Part shown: piece after piece, positions 17,753-26,966 of the stretch | Layout of the letters: every line of letters starts with the position of its first letter | Position numbering within the stretch: the stretch's first letter is position 1 | From: JAGNXB01 sp942490895 | GTDB taxonomy: Bacteria; Bacteroidota; Bacteroidia; Chitinophagales; Saprospiraceae | Assembly: GCA_942490895.1 (NCBI GenBank) | Contig: CALNZC010000052.1 | Span: forward strand, 434,001 to 498,000 | Direction: 5' to 3' | DNA: 64,000 nt | Program-made: the position numbers and the translations under genes | The notes under the pieces: model-generated | Database searches by the model: none | Seen by the model: the letters and a program-made list of their open reading frames with translations, nothing else | Told to the model about the DNA's origin: nothing

Positions 17753-18208
17753 CTATAACCCTTGAGATTCATCGAGGAGCATCTTGTTGATCTTGACGAT
17801 CGGGCCCGGGCATACCTCCTGATGACAGGCCACACAAGTTTTAACCATTCCCTGATAAGATTGTCTGTAGTCCTCCGGTGAGGCATCTTCCATGGCTTTT
17901 GCCGATTCAAGAAACGCCTGTGCATAAGCTTTAAATTCGGGGGTCGCTACCTTCTCGGGCTGGGTCGCATGGGCGGTAAACATAGCATCTGCATCCCAAT
18001 TGGGCAAGGGCCGTTTACCAGAGGCAACTTCCTCTTTTACCCGCATACCCTCATCAAACATATCGCGCATCAGCAGAGCCAGTTCACTATCCCCATTGGG
18101 GTTATAAATTTTCTTCTTAGCGGGTGCCTCGCATGATTCATCCTGCTGAGAACAAGAAGTACAAATGGCCATCAGACACGCCAAAAAGAGAAAAACAGAC
18201 CATTTCAT
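17753..18208 (-). CDS. Cytochrome c'-like heme lipoprotein
   Basis: A 151-residue exported protein. The N-terminus FLFLACLMAICTSCSQQDE is a lipoprotein-type signal with cysteines at the cleavage region. The rest is helical, and a single heme-binding CVACH lies near the C-terminus (about residues 125-129), the position expected in cytochrome c' four-helix proteins. A further cysteine follows in the CPGP segment. It should be anchored in a membrane facing the periplasm, carrying one covalently bound heme. No partner oxidase or reductase is adjacent. Electron transfer or gas binding are both possible. Confidence 0.75.
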   Translation of the reverse strand: MKWSVFLFLACLMAICTSCSQQDESCEAPAKKKIYNPNGDSELALLMRDMFDEGMRVKEEVASGKRPLPNWDADAMFTAHATQPEKVATPEFKAYAQAFLESAKAMEDASPEDYRQSYQGMVKTCVACHQEVCPGPIVKINKMLLDESQGL

Positions 18209-18395
18209 GATTCATTCATTTGTGCAAAGATGATAGAAATCCAGGTGAAGACCAATTCTCACATGGAGCGCAGCCCCTCAAGACATATTGATTATTATTG
18301 AATGTGACAAATTAAATATGTGTTTGAGGCGAATGTTGCCACAAGGATTTCCGAATGGAGAGCGAACTTCACATTTACACTAAACCCCGCACATC

Positions 18396-19088
18396 ATGTT
18401 CAAGTTTACGCTCTACACCACCCTGCTCTTCCTGTTCGGCGTTACCGTTATGGAAGCACAACCACAGAAAGGCGATGTACTCATTGGCGCCTTCACTCAG
18501 GTGACACCTGGATTGTATCCGGTCACCGGACTGGAGATCATTCCCAACCGACTTGGATTTGGCGTGTATACCCAAAAATCGACGTACACGACTCCATTCG
18601 GTAAGCAGGAATACGAAACCAGTATCCTCGGTTTCAACGCTTCCCCTGATGTCGGCTATTTCTTCACGGACCATCTTATGGCCGGACTGCATGGCACGCT
18701 GCTGTATTCTCGGGCAAAGGAGAAAGAATCTGAAGATACGGATCAGGTGACCATCTTCCAGATTGGACCGATGGTTCGATACTTCATCCCCATGCAAGGT
18801 CCTTTCCAATTCTCAGTCGGTGGTGCTTATTCATATGGAGTTATTAAAACGAAATATGAATATGACGGAGATTCCGAATCTGATTCCAACAATCTCTCCG
18901 GGTTTACTGCGGGCATAGGCGGCGACTATTTCATTCGGCCGAATGTCTCCCTGGGCACCCGACTGGAATACCAGTTCAGCAAGATTTCCGATAAAGAAGG
19001 AAGTGTTGAATACAAGGATACAACTGGAGGAATCGGTTTCCGAGTCGGCATCCAGGTGTTTCTGGGACGAAAATCACTAGAAGGATAA
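18396..19088 (+). CDS. Outer membrane beta-barrel protein (OmpX/OprF-type)
   Basis: A 230-residue protein with a signal peptide (FKFTLYTTLLFLFGVTVMEA, then Q) and about eight amphipathic beta strands. Visible strands include SILGFNASPDVGYFFTDHLM, FQFSVGGAYSYGVIKTKYEY and GGIGFRVGIQVFLG at the end, a pattern typical of small 'outer membrane beta-barrel' proteins of Bacteroidota. It has no OmpA or plug domain. The role is unknown. It converges with the 2OG oxygenase gene over a bidirectional hairpin. Confidence 0.78.
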   Translation: MFKFTLYTTLLFLFGVTVMEAQPQKGDVLIGAFTQVTPGLYPVTGLEIIPNRLGFGVYTQKSTYTTPFGKQEYETSILGFNASPDVGYFFTDHLMAGLHGTLLYSRAKEKESEDTDQVTIFQIGPMVRYFIPMQGPFQFSVGGAYSYGVIKTKYEYDGDSESDSNNLSGFTAGIGGDYFIRPNVSLGTRLEYQFSKISDKEGSVEYKDTTGGIGFRVGIQVFLGRKSLEG

Positions 19089-19094
19089 TTTCAG

Positions 19095-19120
19095 CAGGGC
19101 GGGCCGCAATGTCCGCCCTG
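19095..19120. terminator. Bidirectional terminator between convergent genes
   Basis: CAGGGCGG / CCGCCCTG form a perfect 8-bp stem with a 10-base loop, followed by TTTC. It lies in the 37-base gap between the barrel gene and the 2OG oxygenase gene. Confidence 0.65.
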
Positions 19121-19125
19121 TTTCG

Positions 19126-19794
19126 TCAGACAGACTTCAACCAGCCGGTCAGGCTCATGCGAGGGCGAAGTGTGGGCAACACTTCATGTTCGACGGCATC
19201 ACTTTTAAAGAAGGTCATCCGGCCTCCCTCGGGGAAGTAGACTTTCTCTGCCTCGTTTTCCGGATACAGAACCAATGCGCCTCCATCGATGGGCAACCAA
19301 TCTTCATTCAGATAGGTCACTATGGAAAACCGCCGCCCCGAGTCCGATCGAAACTGATCCTTGTGTCGCATGTAAAATGACCCGGGACCGTATATGGCAT
19401 AGTGGAATTCCATGGCATTCAAGCCAGTGTAGCAGGTCTGGTTGAGATACTGCATAAAATCCTGAATAGACGCCAGAAACTCTTTTTCAAAAGGGTCCTT
19501 CGAATGATCATCCAGCCAGCTGATCAGGTCACCACGAACACTCGCATCTGTTTGATGGCCAATAGCGCGACCAATTCCAGCCGGATGCATTTTCCCATGA
19601 TGGAGGCGGGATTGAAGATTTGCTCTCAGGCCTGCGACTAATTCTGGTGAAAGAAAATCAGCAACACTGGTAAACTGATGTTCCAGGACACCTTCGATCA
19701 GTGATTCATATAGTTTTTCCACTCGAGTTGATCGAGCGATGTTACCGATATGGGCCGTTCGACAGGTTGAAATTAACTTCTCATGCCGAGTCAT
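19126..19794 (-). CDS. 2OG-Fe(II) oxygenase, prolyl-4-hydroxylase (SM-20) type
   Basis: A 222-residue protein whose C-terminal half is a 2-oxoglutarate/Fe(II) dioxygenase. The HxD pair is in FYMRHKDQF (about residue 143), the distal histidine in DAVEHEVLP (about 201) and the 2OG-binding arginine in RPRMSLTGWLKSV at the C-terminus. Related proteins hydroxylate prolines or other residues on proteins such as EF-Tu. It lies 20 bases downstream of murA on the same strand and is probably the last gene of the glmS-murA operon, which does not by itself suggest a target. The real start could be further in. Confidence 0.83.
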   Translation of the reverse strand: MTRHEKLISTCRTAHIGNIARSTRVEKLYESLIEGVLEHQFTSVADFLSPELVAGLRANLQSRLHHGKMHPAGIGRAIGHQTDASVRGDLISWLDDHSKDPFEKEFLASIQDFMQYLNQTCYTGLNAMEFHYAIYGPGSFYMRHKDQFRSDSGRRFSIVTYLNEDWLPIDGGALVLYPENEAEKVYFPEGGRMTFFKSDAVEHEVLPTLRPRMSLTGWLKSV

Positions 19795-19814
19795 GCGAAA
19801 AAAAGTGCCCGTAC

Positions 19815-21131
19815 TTAGCTATCGATCCTTCTGATCTGCGCCCCCAGTGCTTGCAGACGAGTGTCGATCTGTTCGTAACCTCTGTCAATTTGGTTGACAT
19901 TGTGAATGATACTTCGTCCTTCAGCGGACAACGCAGCGATCAGCAGGGCAACACCTGCTCGAATATCCGGTGAGGACATCACAATGCCTCTCAGGGAGTA
20001 CTTGCGCCCCAGGCCGATGACGGTGGCGCGGTGTGGATCACATAAAATGATCTGAGCGCCCATATCGATCAGCTTGTCCACAAAGAACAATCGGCTTTCA
20101 AACATCTTTTGATGGATGAGTACACTCCCATTTGCCTGGGTGGCCAGAACGACCAGAATACTCATCAGATCGGGAGTAAATCCGGGCCATGGAGAATCAT
20201 AAACGGTCAGGATGGAGCCATCGATGAAGGTTTGGATGTCGTAATGATCCTGAGCCGGGATATGAATATCATCTCCCTGGAATTCCATCTGAACCCCGAA
20301 TTTTGCAAAGGTGGCAGGAATCACACCCAATTGATCAACCCGGCAGTTTTCAATGGTCAACTCAGACTGAGTCATCGCGGCCAGTCCGATAAAGGAACCG
20401 ATCTCGATCATATCGGGTAGCAGGGTGTGGTTGGTACCGCCCAGTGCTTCTACGCCTTCAATGATCAGCATATTCGAGCCGATCCCTGAGATACGTGCGC
20501 CCATTGCATTGAGCATGCGACACAGTTGTTGGAGATAGGGCTCACAGGCAGCGTTATAGAGGGTAGTTGTACCTCTGGCCTGTACTGCAGCCATGACCAG
20601 ATTTGCTGTTCCGGTCACGGATATCTCGTCCATCAGCACATAACTGCCTTGCAGATGATCTGCTTCGATCCAATATTGATTATTGACGTCATCATAACGA
20701 AATGAGGCGCCCAGCTTTTCGAAGGCCAGAAAGTGGGTGTCCAATCGACGGCGACCGATCTTATCCCCGCCCGGTTTGGGCAGACGAGCTTTCCCAAATC
20801 GGGCAAGCAGTGGACCAATCAACATGACCGAACCACGAATGCGACCAGCCTTCAGCGCAAACGCTTCATCCTCCAGGAAGGAGGTATCGATGTTATTGGC
20901 TGTAAAGGTCCATTGATGGTCACCGGATTCTTCAACGGTGACGCCCAGACCTTTGAGCAGATCGATGAGGGCCATCACATCCCGGATCGCCGGGACATTG
21001 CGGATGGTAACCGTCTCTTCGGTCAATAAAACAGCACAGAGAATCTGGAGCGCCTCATTTTTGGCGCCCTGGGGTGTAATGCGACCTTGAAGGCGATTGC
21101 CTCCGATCACTTCAAAACTATCGGCGATCAT
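19815..21131 (-). CDS. murA: UDP-N-acetylglucosamine 1-carboxyvinyltransferase MurA (Cys-to-Asp type)
   Basis: A 438-residue MurA, the first committed enzyme of peptidoglycan synthesis, adding enolpyruvate from PEP to UDP-GlcNAc. The substrate-binding QGAKN is at residues 21-25 (K24, N25). In the active-site loop the usual PGGC is PGGD (D123, in PGGDKIGRRRLDTHF). Asp at this site keeps activity and gives intrinsic fosfomycin resistance in other bacteria. Downstream segments such as LPDMIEIGSFIGLAAMTQSE and DRGYEQIDTRLQALGAQI are normal for the family. It follows DUF4290 in the operon by 72 bases. Confidence 0.95.
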   Translation of the reverse strand: MIADSFEVIGGNRLQGRITPQGAKNEALQILCAVLLTEETVTIRNVPAIRDVMALIDLLKGLGVTVEESGDHQWTFTANNIDTSFLEDEAFALKAGRIRGSVMLIGPLLARFGKARLPKPGGDKIGRRRLDTHFLAFEKLGASFRYDDVNNQYWIEADHLQGSYVLMDEISVTGTANLVMAAVQARGTTTLYNAACEPYLQQLCRMLNAMGARISGIGSNMLIIEGVEALGGTNHTLLPDMIEIGSFIGLAAMTQSELTIENCRVDQLGVIPATFAKFGVQMEFQGDDIHIPAQDHYDIQTFIDGSILTVYDSPWPGFTPDLMSILVVLATQANGSVLIHQKMFESRLFFVDKLIDMGAQIILCDPHRATVIGLGRKYSLRGIVMSSPDIRAGVALLIAALSAEGRSIIHNVNQIDRGYEQIDTRLQALGAQIRRIDS

Positions 21132-21203
21132 CCAGGGGGTTTTGCTGCGAAAATAGGTGCCCCAGGCCAGATCCCGTAATGGAATGGAAAATAGGTGCCG
21201 AAC

Positions 21204-21887
21204 TTATCGGCGGCGACGGTTCTTATTGTAGCTTCCACTGGATCGTCCGCGGCCGGATGAGCGGCCACTATACTTGCCGCGACGGGTGTTGGTCGTGGTC
21301 TGTTGACTATAGGACACTTGTGCCAATGCCGTATCAAACTGAATACCTTCTTCGAGGTTCAATGTGTTTCCGGAGAGGGCCTCCAGGTCGCCTTTGATGA
21401 TCTCGTCGCTGACATAATGCTCTCTATTCCACGTTTTGTAGGCCAGTTTCATGTAAGAGCCAATGATGACCACCAACTCATTTCTTTTTTCACTGGGTTC
21501 CATGGCCTGGGCCTTCTTGACCAGCTGCTGGATATTATGCCCGTAGTGTCTGAACTTCACTTCCTGAACCGGATAGTGTAAGTCGCGTATGATCTCTTTA
21601 GGGTCGGGTTTTGCCGGGGTTTCCCCGGCATTGCTCTTCACATCGATCTGATAATCGGCGATGCGAAAAAAATGTTGCCAAAGCTTGTCCGTGGTATCCT
21701 CGTTGGCATTCTTCTGGGGATTGACAATACGCATGATCTCCACCACATTTTCTGCAGCGATCTGACGGGCCTGAGGATCTTCAAGAGTCTTTACCCAGTC
21801 AATCAGTTCCTGGACATAGCGTCCATATTCAGAGATGACGAGATTATCTTTCTGGGAATTATAGTCTAAATCAATGACGTTGGTCAT
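21204..21887 (-). CDS. DUF4290 family protein
   Basis: A 227-residue protein matching the Bacteroidota-specific DUF4290 family. Residues 10-190 are helical (NLVISEYGRYVQELIDW, QIAAENVVEIMRIVNPQKN, HYVSDEIIKGDLEALSGN). The last ~35 residues are a basic Arg/Ser/Gly tail ending NKNRRRR, which suggests nucleic-acid or ribosome contact; this is inferred from composition only. It lies between glmS (8-base gap) and murA, a gene order that recurs in this phylum. No function is established. Confidence 0.85.
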   Translation of the reverse strand: MTNVIDLDYNSQKDNLVISEYGRYVQELIDWVKTLEDPQARQIAAENVVEIMRIVNPQKNANEDTTDKLWQHFFRIADYQIDVKSNAGETPAKPDPKEIIRDLHYPVQEVKFRHYGHNIQQLVKKAQAMEPSEKRNELVVIIGSYMKLAYKTWNREHYVSDEIIKGDLEALSGNTLNLEEGIQFDTALAQVSYSQQTTTNTRRGKYSGRSSGRGRSSGSYNKNRRRR

Positions 21888-21895
21888 AGTGGGGG

Positions 21896-23734
21896 TTATT
21901 CGACGGTAACGGATTTGGCGAGATTCCTGGGCTGATCGACATTACAGCCTCTTCCGACTGCAATATAGTAAGACAGGAGTTGGAGGGGGATCACCGAGAG
22001 CAGAGGTGCCAGGGCATCTTCCGTCTCCGGGATCTGAATGGTGTAGTCGGCCATTTCTGAGATGGCTGTTTCACCTTCGCTGACGATGGCAATCACCTTT
22101 CCTTTCCTGGCTTTCACTTCCTGGATATTAGAGACGATTTTATCGTAGACATTTCGGTTGGTTGCGGTCACAATGACCGGCATATTCTCATCGATCAGGG
22201 CGATAGGGCCATGTTTCATTTCCGCAGCAGGATATCCTTCTGCATGGATATATGAAATCTCTTTGAGTTTGAGTGCACCTTCCAGTGCGACCGGAAAGTT
22301 GAATCCACGCCCCAGGTAGAGGGCATTATGTGAATCCTGGATCTCCCTGGCGATATATTGAATCTGAGGCTCACACTCCAGTACACGGGCCACTTTATGA
22401 GGAATGTTTTCCAGTTCGGCCAGCAGGCGTTGATAGTAGGAGGCGGAGATGGTACCCCGGGAATGGGCTAATTGCAGGGCCATCATGGTGAGCAGGGTCA
22501 CCTGACCGGTAAAGGCTTTTGTAGAGGCGACTCCGATTTCCGGTCCGGCATGGATATAACTGCCTGCGTCTGTCAAACGGGAAATGGATGATCCAACTAC
22601 ATTGACTACTCCATAGACCAGAGCTCCTTTTTCTCGGGCTAATTCCAGGGCGGCCAGCGTATCTGCTGTTTCACCTGATTGAGAAAGGGCGATGATGACA
22701 TCTGTTTCCCGAATAATCGGGTTTCGATATCTGAATTCCGAGGCGTATTCCACTTCAACGGGGATGCGGGCCAGGTCTTCGAAGAGGTATTCACCCACGA
22801 GTCCCGCGTGCCAGGAGGTTCCGCAACCGATGATGATCATCCGTTCGGCCTTCAGGAAGCGATTTTGAAATTCTTCGACGCCACCTAAACGAATCCATCC
22901 TTCGGTGGCATTGAGGCGCCCGCGCATACAGTCGGCGATCGTATTGGTCTGCTCATGGATTTCTTTGAGCATAAAGTGATCGTAGCCACCTTTTTCAAGG
23001 CGTTCGATCTCCAGGGTCAACTCCTGGATATACGGGGTCTGGACTTCGTTGCCGATGGTTTTAATCTGCATGTATCCATCCTTACTCAGGATGGCGATCT
23101 CTTCATCGTTGAGATAAACCACTCGTTTGGTGTGTTCGATGATTGGGGTGGCATCGGAAGCCACAAAAAATTCGTCATCTCCTATACCCAGCACCAGGGG
23201 ACTCCCTTTTCGGGCTGCGACCAGTTTTCCTGGTTCCCGTTCATCAATAACGACAATCGCATAGGCCCCGATGACCCGGCTCAAGGCCACACGGACGGCT
23301 TCTTCCAATGAGAGGGAATCTCGTGATTGCAACTCTTCGATCAAATGCACCAGCACTTCAGTATCGGTTTCACTGGTAAAGCTGTGGCCCAATTTTTCTA
23401 AGGCTTTTTTGAGCAAGCCATAGTTTTCTATGATGCCATTATGGACCAGGGTGAGGTGGCCATTTCCTGAGCTGTGCGGGTGAGCATTGATATGGTTTGG
23501 TTGACCGTGGGTCGCCCAACGGGTATGTCCAATACCGATCTGGCCTTTTGTGTCCTGTCCTTCGGTAAAGGCAATCAGGTCTGTTACTTTCCCCTGGCGC
23601 TTGTAAATGTGCATGCCACCATTCAGCAGGGCAACGCCAGAACTATCGTAACCTCGATATTCCAGGCGTTGAAGTCCTTTTATCAGGATGGGATAGGCTT
23701 CGCGTTGACCGATATAGGCGACAATACCGCACAT
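21896..23734 (-). CDS. glmS: Glutamine-fructose-6-phosphate aminotransferase GlmS
   Basis: A 612-residue isomerising aminotransferase that makes glucosamine-6-phosphate, the entry to UDP-GlcNAc. The N-terminus MCGIVAYIGQREAYPILIKG carries the glutaminase nucleophile C2. GHTRWATHGQPN and HNGIIENY are the usual glutaminase motifs, two SIS domains follow (SQSGETADTLAALELA near 350; GRGFNFPVALEGALKLKE near 475), and the protein ends LAKSVTVE. It feeds the same pathway as murA downstream. It starts 3 bases after the DUF4270 gene. No glmS ribozyme-like leader is possible with that spacing. Confidence 0.96.
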   Translation of the reverse strand: MCGIVAYIGQREAYPILIKGLQRLEYRGYDSSGVALLNGGMHIYKRQGKVTDLIAFTEGQDTKGQIGIGHTRWATHGQPNHINAHPHSSGNGHLTLVHNGIIENYGLLKKALEKLGHSFTSETDTEVLVHLIEELQSRDSLSLEEAVRVALSRVIGAYAIVVIDEREPGKLVAARKGSPLVLGIGDDEFFVASDATPIIEHTKRVVYLNDEEIAILSKDGYMQIKTIGNEVQTPYIQELTLEIERLEKGGYDHFMLKEIHEQTNTIADCMRGRLNATEGWIRLGGVEEFQNRFLKAERMIIIGCGTSWHAGLVGEYLFEDLARIPVEVEYASEFRYRNPIIRETDVIIALSQSGETADTLAALELAREKGALVYGVVNVVGSSISRLTDAGSYIHAGPEIGVASTKAFTGQVTLLTMMALQLAHSRGTISASYYQRLLAELENIPHKVARVLECEPQIQYIAREIQDSHNALYLGRGFNFPVALEGALKLKEISYIHAEGYPAAEMKHGPIALIDENMPVIVTATNRNVYDKIVSNIQEVKARKGKVIAIVSEGETAISEMADYTIQIPETEDALAPLLSVIPLQLLSYYIAVGRGCNVDQPRNLAKSVTVE

Positions 23735-23737
23735 AGT

Positions 23738-25093
23738 TTACGGATTTAATCGGGAATAAGTGATGGTGAGTTTAGGCGCGCCATTGGTGGAAGAAGCTCC
23801 ACAAATAACGGCTTGTGTCGGATTGGATTCACGTTGGCGCACCCGCACATAGAGTGTTGGGCTTGCTTCTCCGAGAATGATCTTCTGGGCTTGGGCAGAG
23901 AGGTTGAATCGGTAGGTTGTCCGCTGATTATCCAGGGTCAGTGGCACTCCCCCAAAATAGTTCTCCAGGCCGAAGATGCCAGACCCCAGTGCATATACGA
24001 CGTCATCGATCAGAATCAGGCGACCGTCTTCGTAGGTGTAAATTTCCAGCTGAGCAGGAGGTCCGAAGGGATTACTTGTGGGCCCGTCGAGATAGCAAAC
24101 GGTCAATTCCAGCATGGCCAGATTGACTAATACAGGCTCCTGTTGCGCCAAATAGGGAAAATGAACTTCCAGATCGAACCCTTCGATCCCCTGGATCACA
24201 TGAACGGAATCAGCTGGGGTATTGCTGGTCAACAGGTCTGGATGAGTGACGGCAGAGCGATCGATCTCATACAGGAAGTGATTTTTGGATACGGTTGAAC
24301 TCGGCACCCATTTGACTTGACGATGCAGGGTATCCTGCACAGAATAGTAGAGGTTCAGTGCTGTATTGGAAGATTGGATATAGAACCCTGTATACGCATT
24401 GATGGGGTCACGGAACCGCACACCAAATCCATTGAGGATAGACAGGAATGATGAATCGCTGACCAGGGTCGCACTATCCAGGGCCATCAGCTCCATTCCA
24501 AGCGCCATATCCAGCGGGATCCGAACCTGGGCCACAGTTTGGGTGTCTATCGTCCCGATATAATCCACTGAAGTACTGACGGGCGCCGGCCAAATAGATC
24601 CGGTATAGGTACCCAGCGGGGAAGGTGACAGGGAAAAACTCCGCTTGGTTGTCAACTCTTCATCCGGAATATTCTCCGTGAGGCGGAAGACGTCAAGGGT
24701 TGTGGGTGAAATGGGTGTTCCCAGAATCCTGGCTGTATCAATATGGAGGGTCAGGATAATTGAATCAAGGACAGCACCTGTGAAGTCTGGCTCGCTAAAT
24801 CCGTAAGATGGGAGGACTTCAAAGTAGACAGTGGTACTTGAATTGCCCATGAGGGGGTCGATGATCCCGCCCAGAGGATATCGGGTAAGCGAAACACCAC
24901 CATCGCTATCATAGGTGATGACCGTATCCCAGGGAATGGACCGTGTGATCAGGGTAAATGAATCTGAACGGACCAGATCACTTTGATCCTGGTTCAGGAT
25001 ATCCGCACCAACCAGAGTGGGCTTGGTGCATTGTGAAAATAGGGCGATGGTAGCCAGGCAGGCTGCCATCGCCCAAAGGAGGGATTTATTCAT
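23738..25093 (-). CDS. DUF4270 family lipoprotein
   Basis: A 451-residue exported lipoprotein. I set the start at 25093 because it gives a proper signal with a lipobox (MNKSLLWAMAACLATIALFS, then QC). A longer in-frame start would overlap the upstream gene and has no signal character. Typical DUF4270 features are a short acidic region after the lipobox, then SLTRYPLGGIIDPLMGNSST near residue 70, and beta-rich sequence to the end (ASSTNGAPKLTITYSRLNP). The family is restricted to Bacteroidota, usually beside glycogen-synthase-like and glmS genes as here. The function is unknown; it is probably outer-membrane anchored. Confidence 0.83.
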   Translation of the reverse strand: MNKSLLWAMAACLATIALFSQCTKPTLVGADILNQDQSDLVRSDSFTLITRSIPWDTVITYDSDGGVSLTRYPLGGIIDPLMGNSSTTVYFEVLPSYGFSEPDFTGAVLDSIILTLHIDTARILGTPISPTTLDVFRLTENIPDEELTTKRSFSLSPSPLGTYTGSIWPAPVSTSVDYIGTIDTQTVAQVRIPLDMALGMELMALDSATLVSDSSFLSILNGFGVRFRDPINAYTGFYIQSSNTALNLYYSVQDTLHRQVKWVPSSTVSKNHFLYEIDRSAVTHPDLLTSNTPADSVHVIQGIEGFDLEVHFPYLAQQEPVLVNLAMLELTVCYLDGPTSNPFGPPAQLEIYTYEDGRLILIDDVVYALGSGIFGLENYFGGVPLTLDNQRTTYRFNLSAQAQKIILGEASPTLYVRVRQRESNPTQAVICGASSTNGAPKLTITYSRLNP

Positions 25094-25112
25094 GCAGTTC
25101 AGAACGCTTCGA

Positions 25113-25934
25113 TCAGGATTGCACTTCCTGCTCAAGCAGGTTGTGATAAAATTCCAAATAGCTGGCGAGCATATCCTCACCTTCAACAAAATCGAGTACT
25201 GGCTTATCCAGACCACTCACTGCACTTTCAACGTCAGGGAGCAAGGTTTCGCTGCCTTTGATGATGGCATCTGAATGGACAATAGCCCCGTGGTCCAGGA
25301 CAACTTTATCATTGACCACGTAATCACTTAATTCTTTAGCGGCCATTGGTGGTACCAGCGCTTTTTCCAAATCAGCAGGAGTGAACTGGGTATCAGCGTC
25401 ATGATTATACGCTGAATAGGTCATCCGTGCATTGCGGAAGAGTGGCTCATCCTTATAGACTGTCCGCAAATAGAAGGGCACCAGGCTGGTCATCCAACCG
25501 TGACAGTGAATAATATCCGGTGGCCATCCAAACTTTTTAACCGTTTCAATCACGCCCTTCGAGAAGAAGGTCATGCGCTCCATGTTGTCTGCAAAGGACT
25601 TCCCCTGTGCATCTTCAAAGACAGACTTCCGCTTGAAGAATTCATCATTATCCAGGAAGTATACTTGCAACCGGGAACCCGGCATGGACGCTACTTTAAT
25701 GATCAACGGAAAGTCTTCATCATTGACAACGATGTTCATCCCTGAAAGCCTTACCACTTCATGCAGGCGATGTCGGCGCTCGTTGATCGTTCCAAAACGG
25801 GGCATCAAAACGCGCAGTTCCAGGCCATTATCATGCATGTACTGGGGTATCTGCTGTGCGATCTTGGAGATCTCAGAAAGTGCGGTGTAGGGATGCATAT
25901 CCTGGGTTACCAGGAGTAGTCTTTTCTTTTCCAT
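25113..25934 (-). CDS. Short GT5-type glycogen/starch synthase-like protein
   Basis: A 273-residue protein matching only the N-terminal Rossmann domain of family-5 glycosyltransferases. It starts RLLLVTQDMHPYTALSEISK, has IIHCHGWMTSLVPFYLRTVY near residue 142, and YSAYNHDADTQFTPADLEKA near 185. The C-terminal half, which holds most of the ADP-glucose site in full-length synthases, is absent, and the gene ends with its own stop. Such short versions sit between panC and DUF4270 across Bacteroidota, so this is a conserved form rather than a truncation. Glycogen synthesis is doubtful. It is the first gene of the operon, divergent from panC. Confidence 0.8.
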   Translation of the reverse strand: MEKKRLLLVTQDMHPYTALSEISKIAQQIPQYMHDNGLELRVLMPRFGTINERRHRLHEVVRLSGMNIVVNDEDFPLIIKVASMPGSRLQVYFLDNDEFFKRKSVFEDAQGKSFADNMERMTFFSKGVIETVKKFGWPPDIIHCHGWMTSLVPFYLRTVYKDEPLFRNARMTYSAYNHDADTQFTPADLEKALVPPMAAKELSDYVVNDKVVLDHGAIVHSDAIIKGSETLLPDVESAVSGLDKPVLDFVEGEDMLASYLEFYHNLLEQEVQS

Positions 25935-26065
25935 CCTATCGTTATTAAAGAACTTGTGACAAGGGGCGAAGATACGAAAATTCGGACAGTTTCACGGGAG
26001 GCAAGGCCTCAGTGACTTGCAGGTTCCTTCCAAAATCCCTTACTTTGCCGCCTTTTTGACAGATC

Positions 26066-26914
26066 ATGCTACTAATCAGGAACAACGTCGGGCTCCAGGT
26101 GTTCATTGCGCAAGCGCAAAAGAACGGACACCGCATTGGTTTTGTACCCACAATGGGTGCTTTACACGATGGGCACCTGGCTTTGGTCAAACAGGCTGCT
26201 GATCAGTGTGAGGTGGTGGTGTGTTCCATTTTTGTCAATCCCACACAGTTTAATGATCCTGCAGATCTGGAGAAGTATCCCCGGCCGATCACCAATGACA
26301 TTGAAATGCTCCATCGAGTGGGTTGCGATGTGCTTTACTTGCCAGATGTTGAAGATATTTATCCTCCTGAGCTGGAAACAACGCTTCGTCTGAAACCCGG
26401 TGCATTGGCTGAGGTGATGGAGGGCGAATTTCGGCCCGGGCATTTCGATGGGGTTATGCAAGTGGTCAAGCGTCTACTGGATCTGGTAACCCCGGATGTA
26501 CTGGTCATGGGGCAAAAGGACTATCAACAGGTCGCTGTGATCCGATACATGATCCAAAAATTGCGTCTGCCCGTAACGTTGTTTGTCGCAGAGACGGTGC
26601 GGGAATCCGATGGCCTGGCCAAGTCTTCACGCAATGTACGCCTGACGAAAAAGTGGCGTTCTATTGCTCCGGTGATCTATCAGACCCTGAGTGACACTCG
26701 TGATAAAATGGGTAGGATGGCTCCCAAACAGCTGGCTGAAGCGGGTTTCCACGCGCTAGAGGAGGCAGGACTTCGACCAGAATATTACCGCATTGTGGAT
26801 GGGACTACACTTCTGGATATTGAGAAGGCTGAAAAGCATACCGAAATTGTAGCTTGTACTGCGGCCTGGGCTGGAGAAGTCCGGTTGATCGATAACATGA
26901 ACCTTAAACCCTAA
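26066..26914 (+). CDS. panC: Pantothenate synthetase PanC
   Basis: A 282-residue enzyme that joins pantoate and beta-alanine with ATP. GFVPTMGALHDGHLALVKQA near residue 29 contains the HxGH-type nucleotide motif (HDGH). VFVNPTQFND follows near 55, MGQKDYQQVAVIR near 150 and VRESDGLAKSSRN near 178. It is the first gene of the plus-strand operon that continues with panD, which supplies beta-alanine. The start at 26066 fits the family. The divergent gap with the GT5-like gene is 131 bases and should hold both promoters. Confidence 0.95.
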   Translation: MLLIRNNVGLQVFIAQAQKNGHRIGFVPTMGALHDGHLALVKQAADQCEVVVCSIFVNPTQFNDPADLEKYPRPITNDIEMLHRVGCDVLYLPDVEDIYPPELETTLRLKPGALAEVMEGEFRPGHFDGVMQVVKRLLDLVTPDVLVMGQKDYQQVAVIRYMIQKLRLPVTLFVAETVRESDGLAKSSRNVRLTKKWRSIAPVIYQTLSDTRDKMGRMAPKQLAEAGFHALEEAGLRPEYYRIVDGTTLLDIEKAEKHTEIVACTAAWAGEVRLIDNMNLKP

Positions 26915-26966
26915 GGGCATATCTATCAACCCCACTCAATGGCCAAACAAAGATCTTGAATCATTT

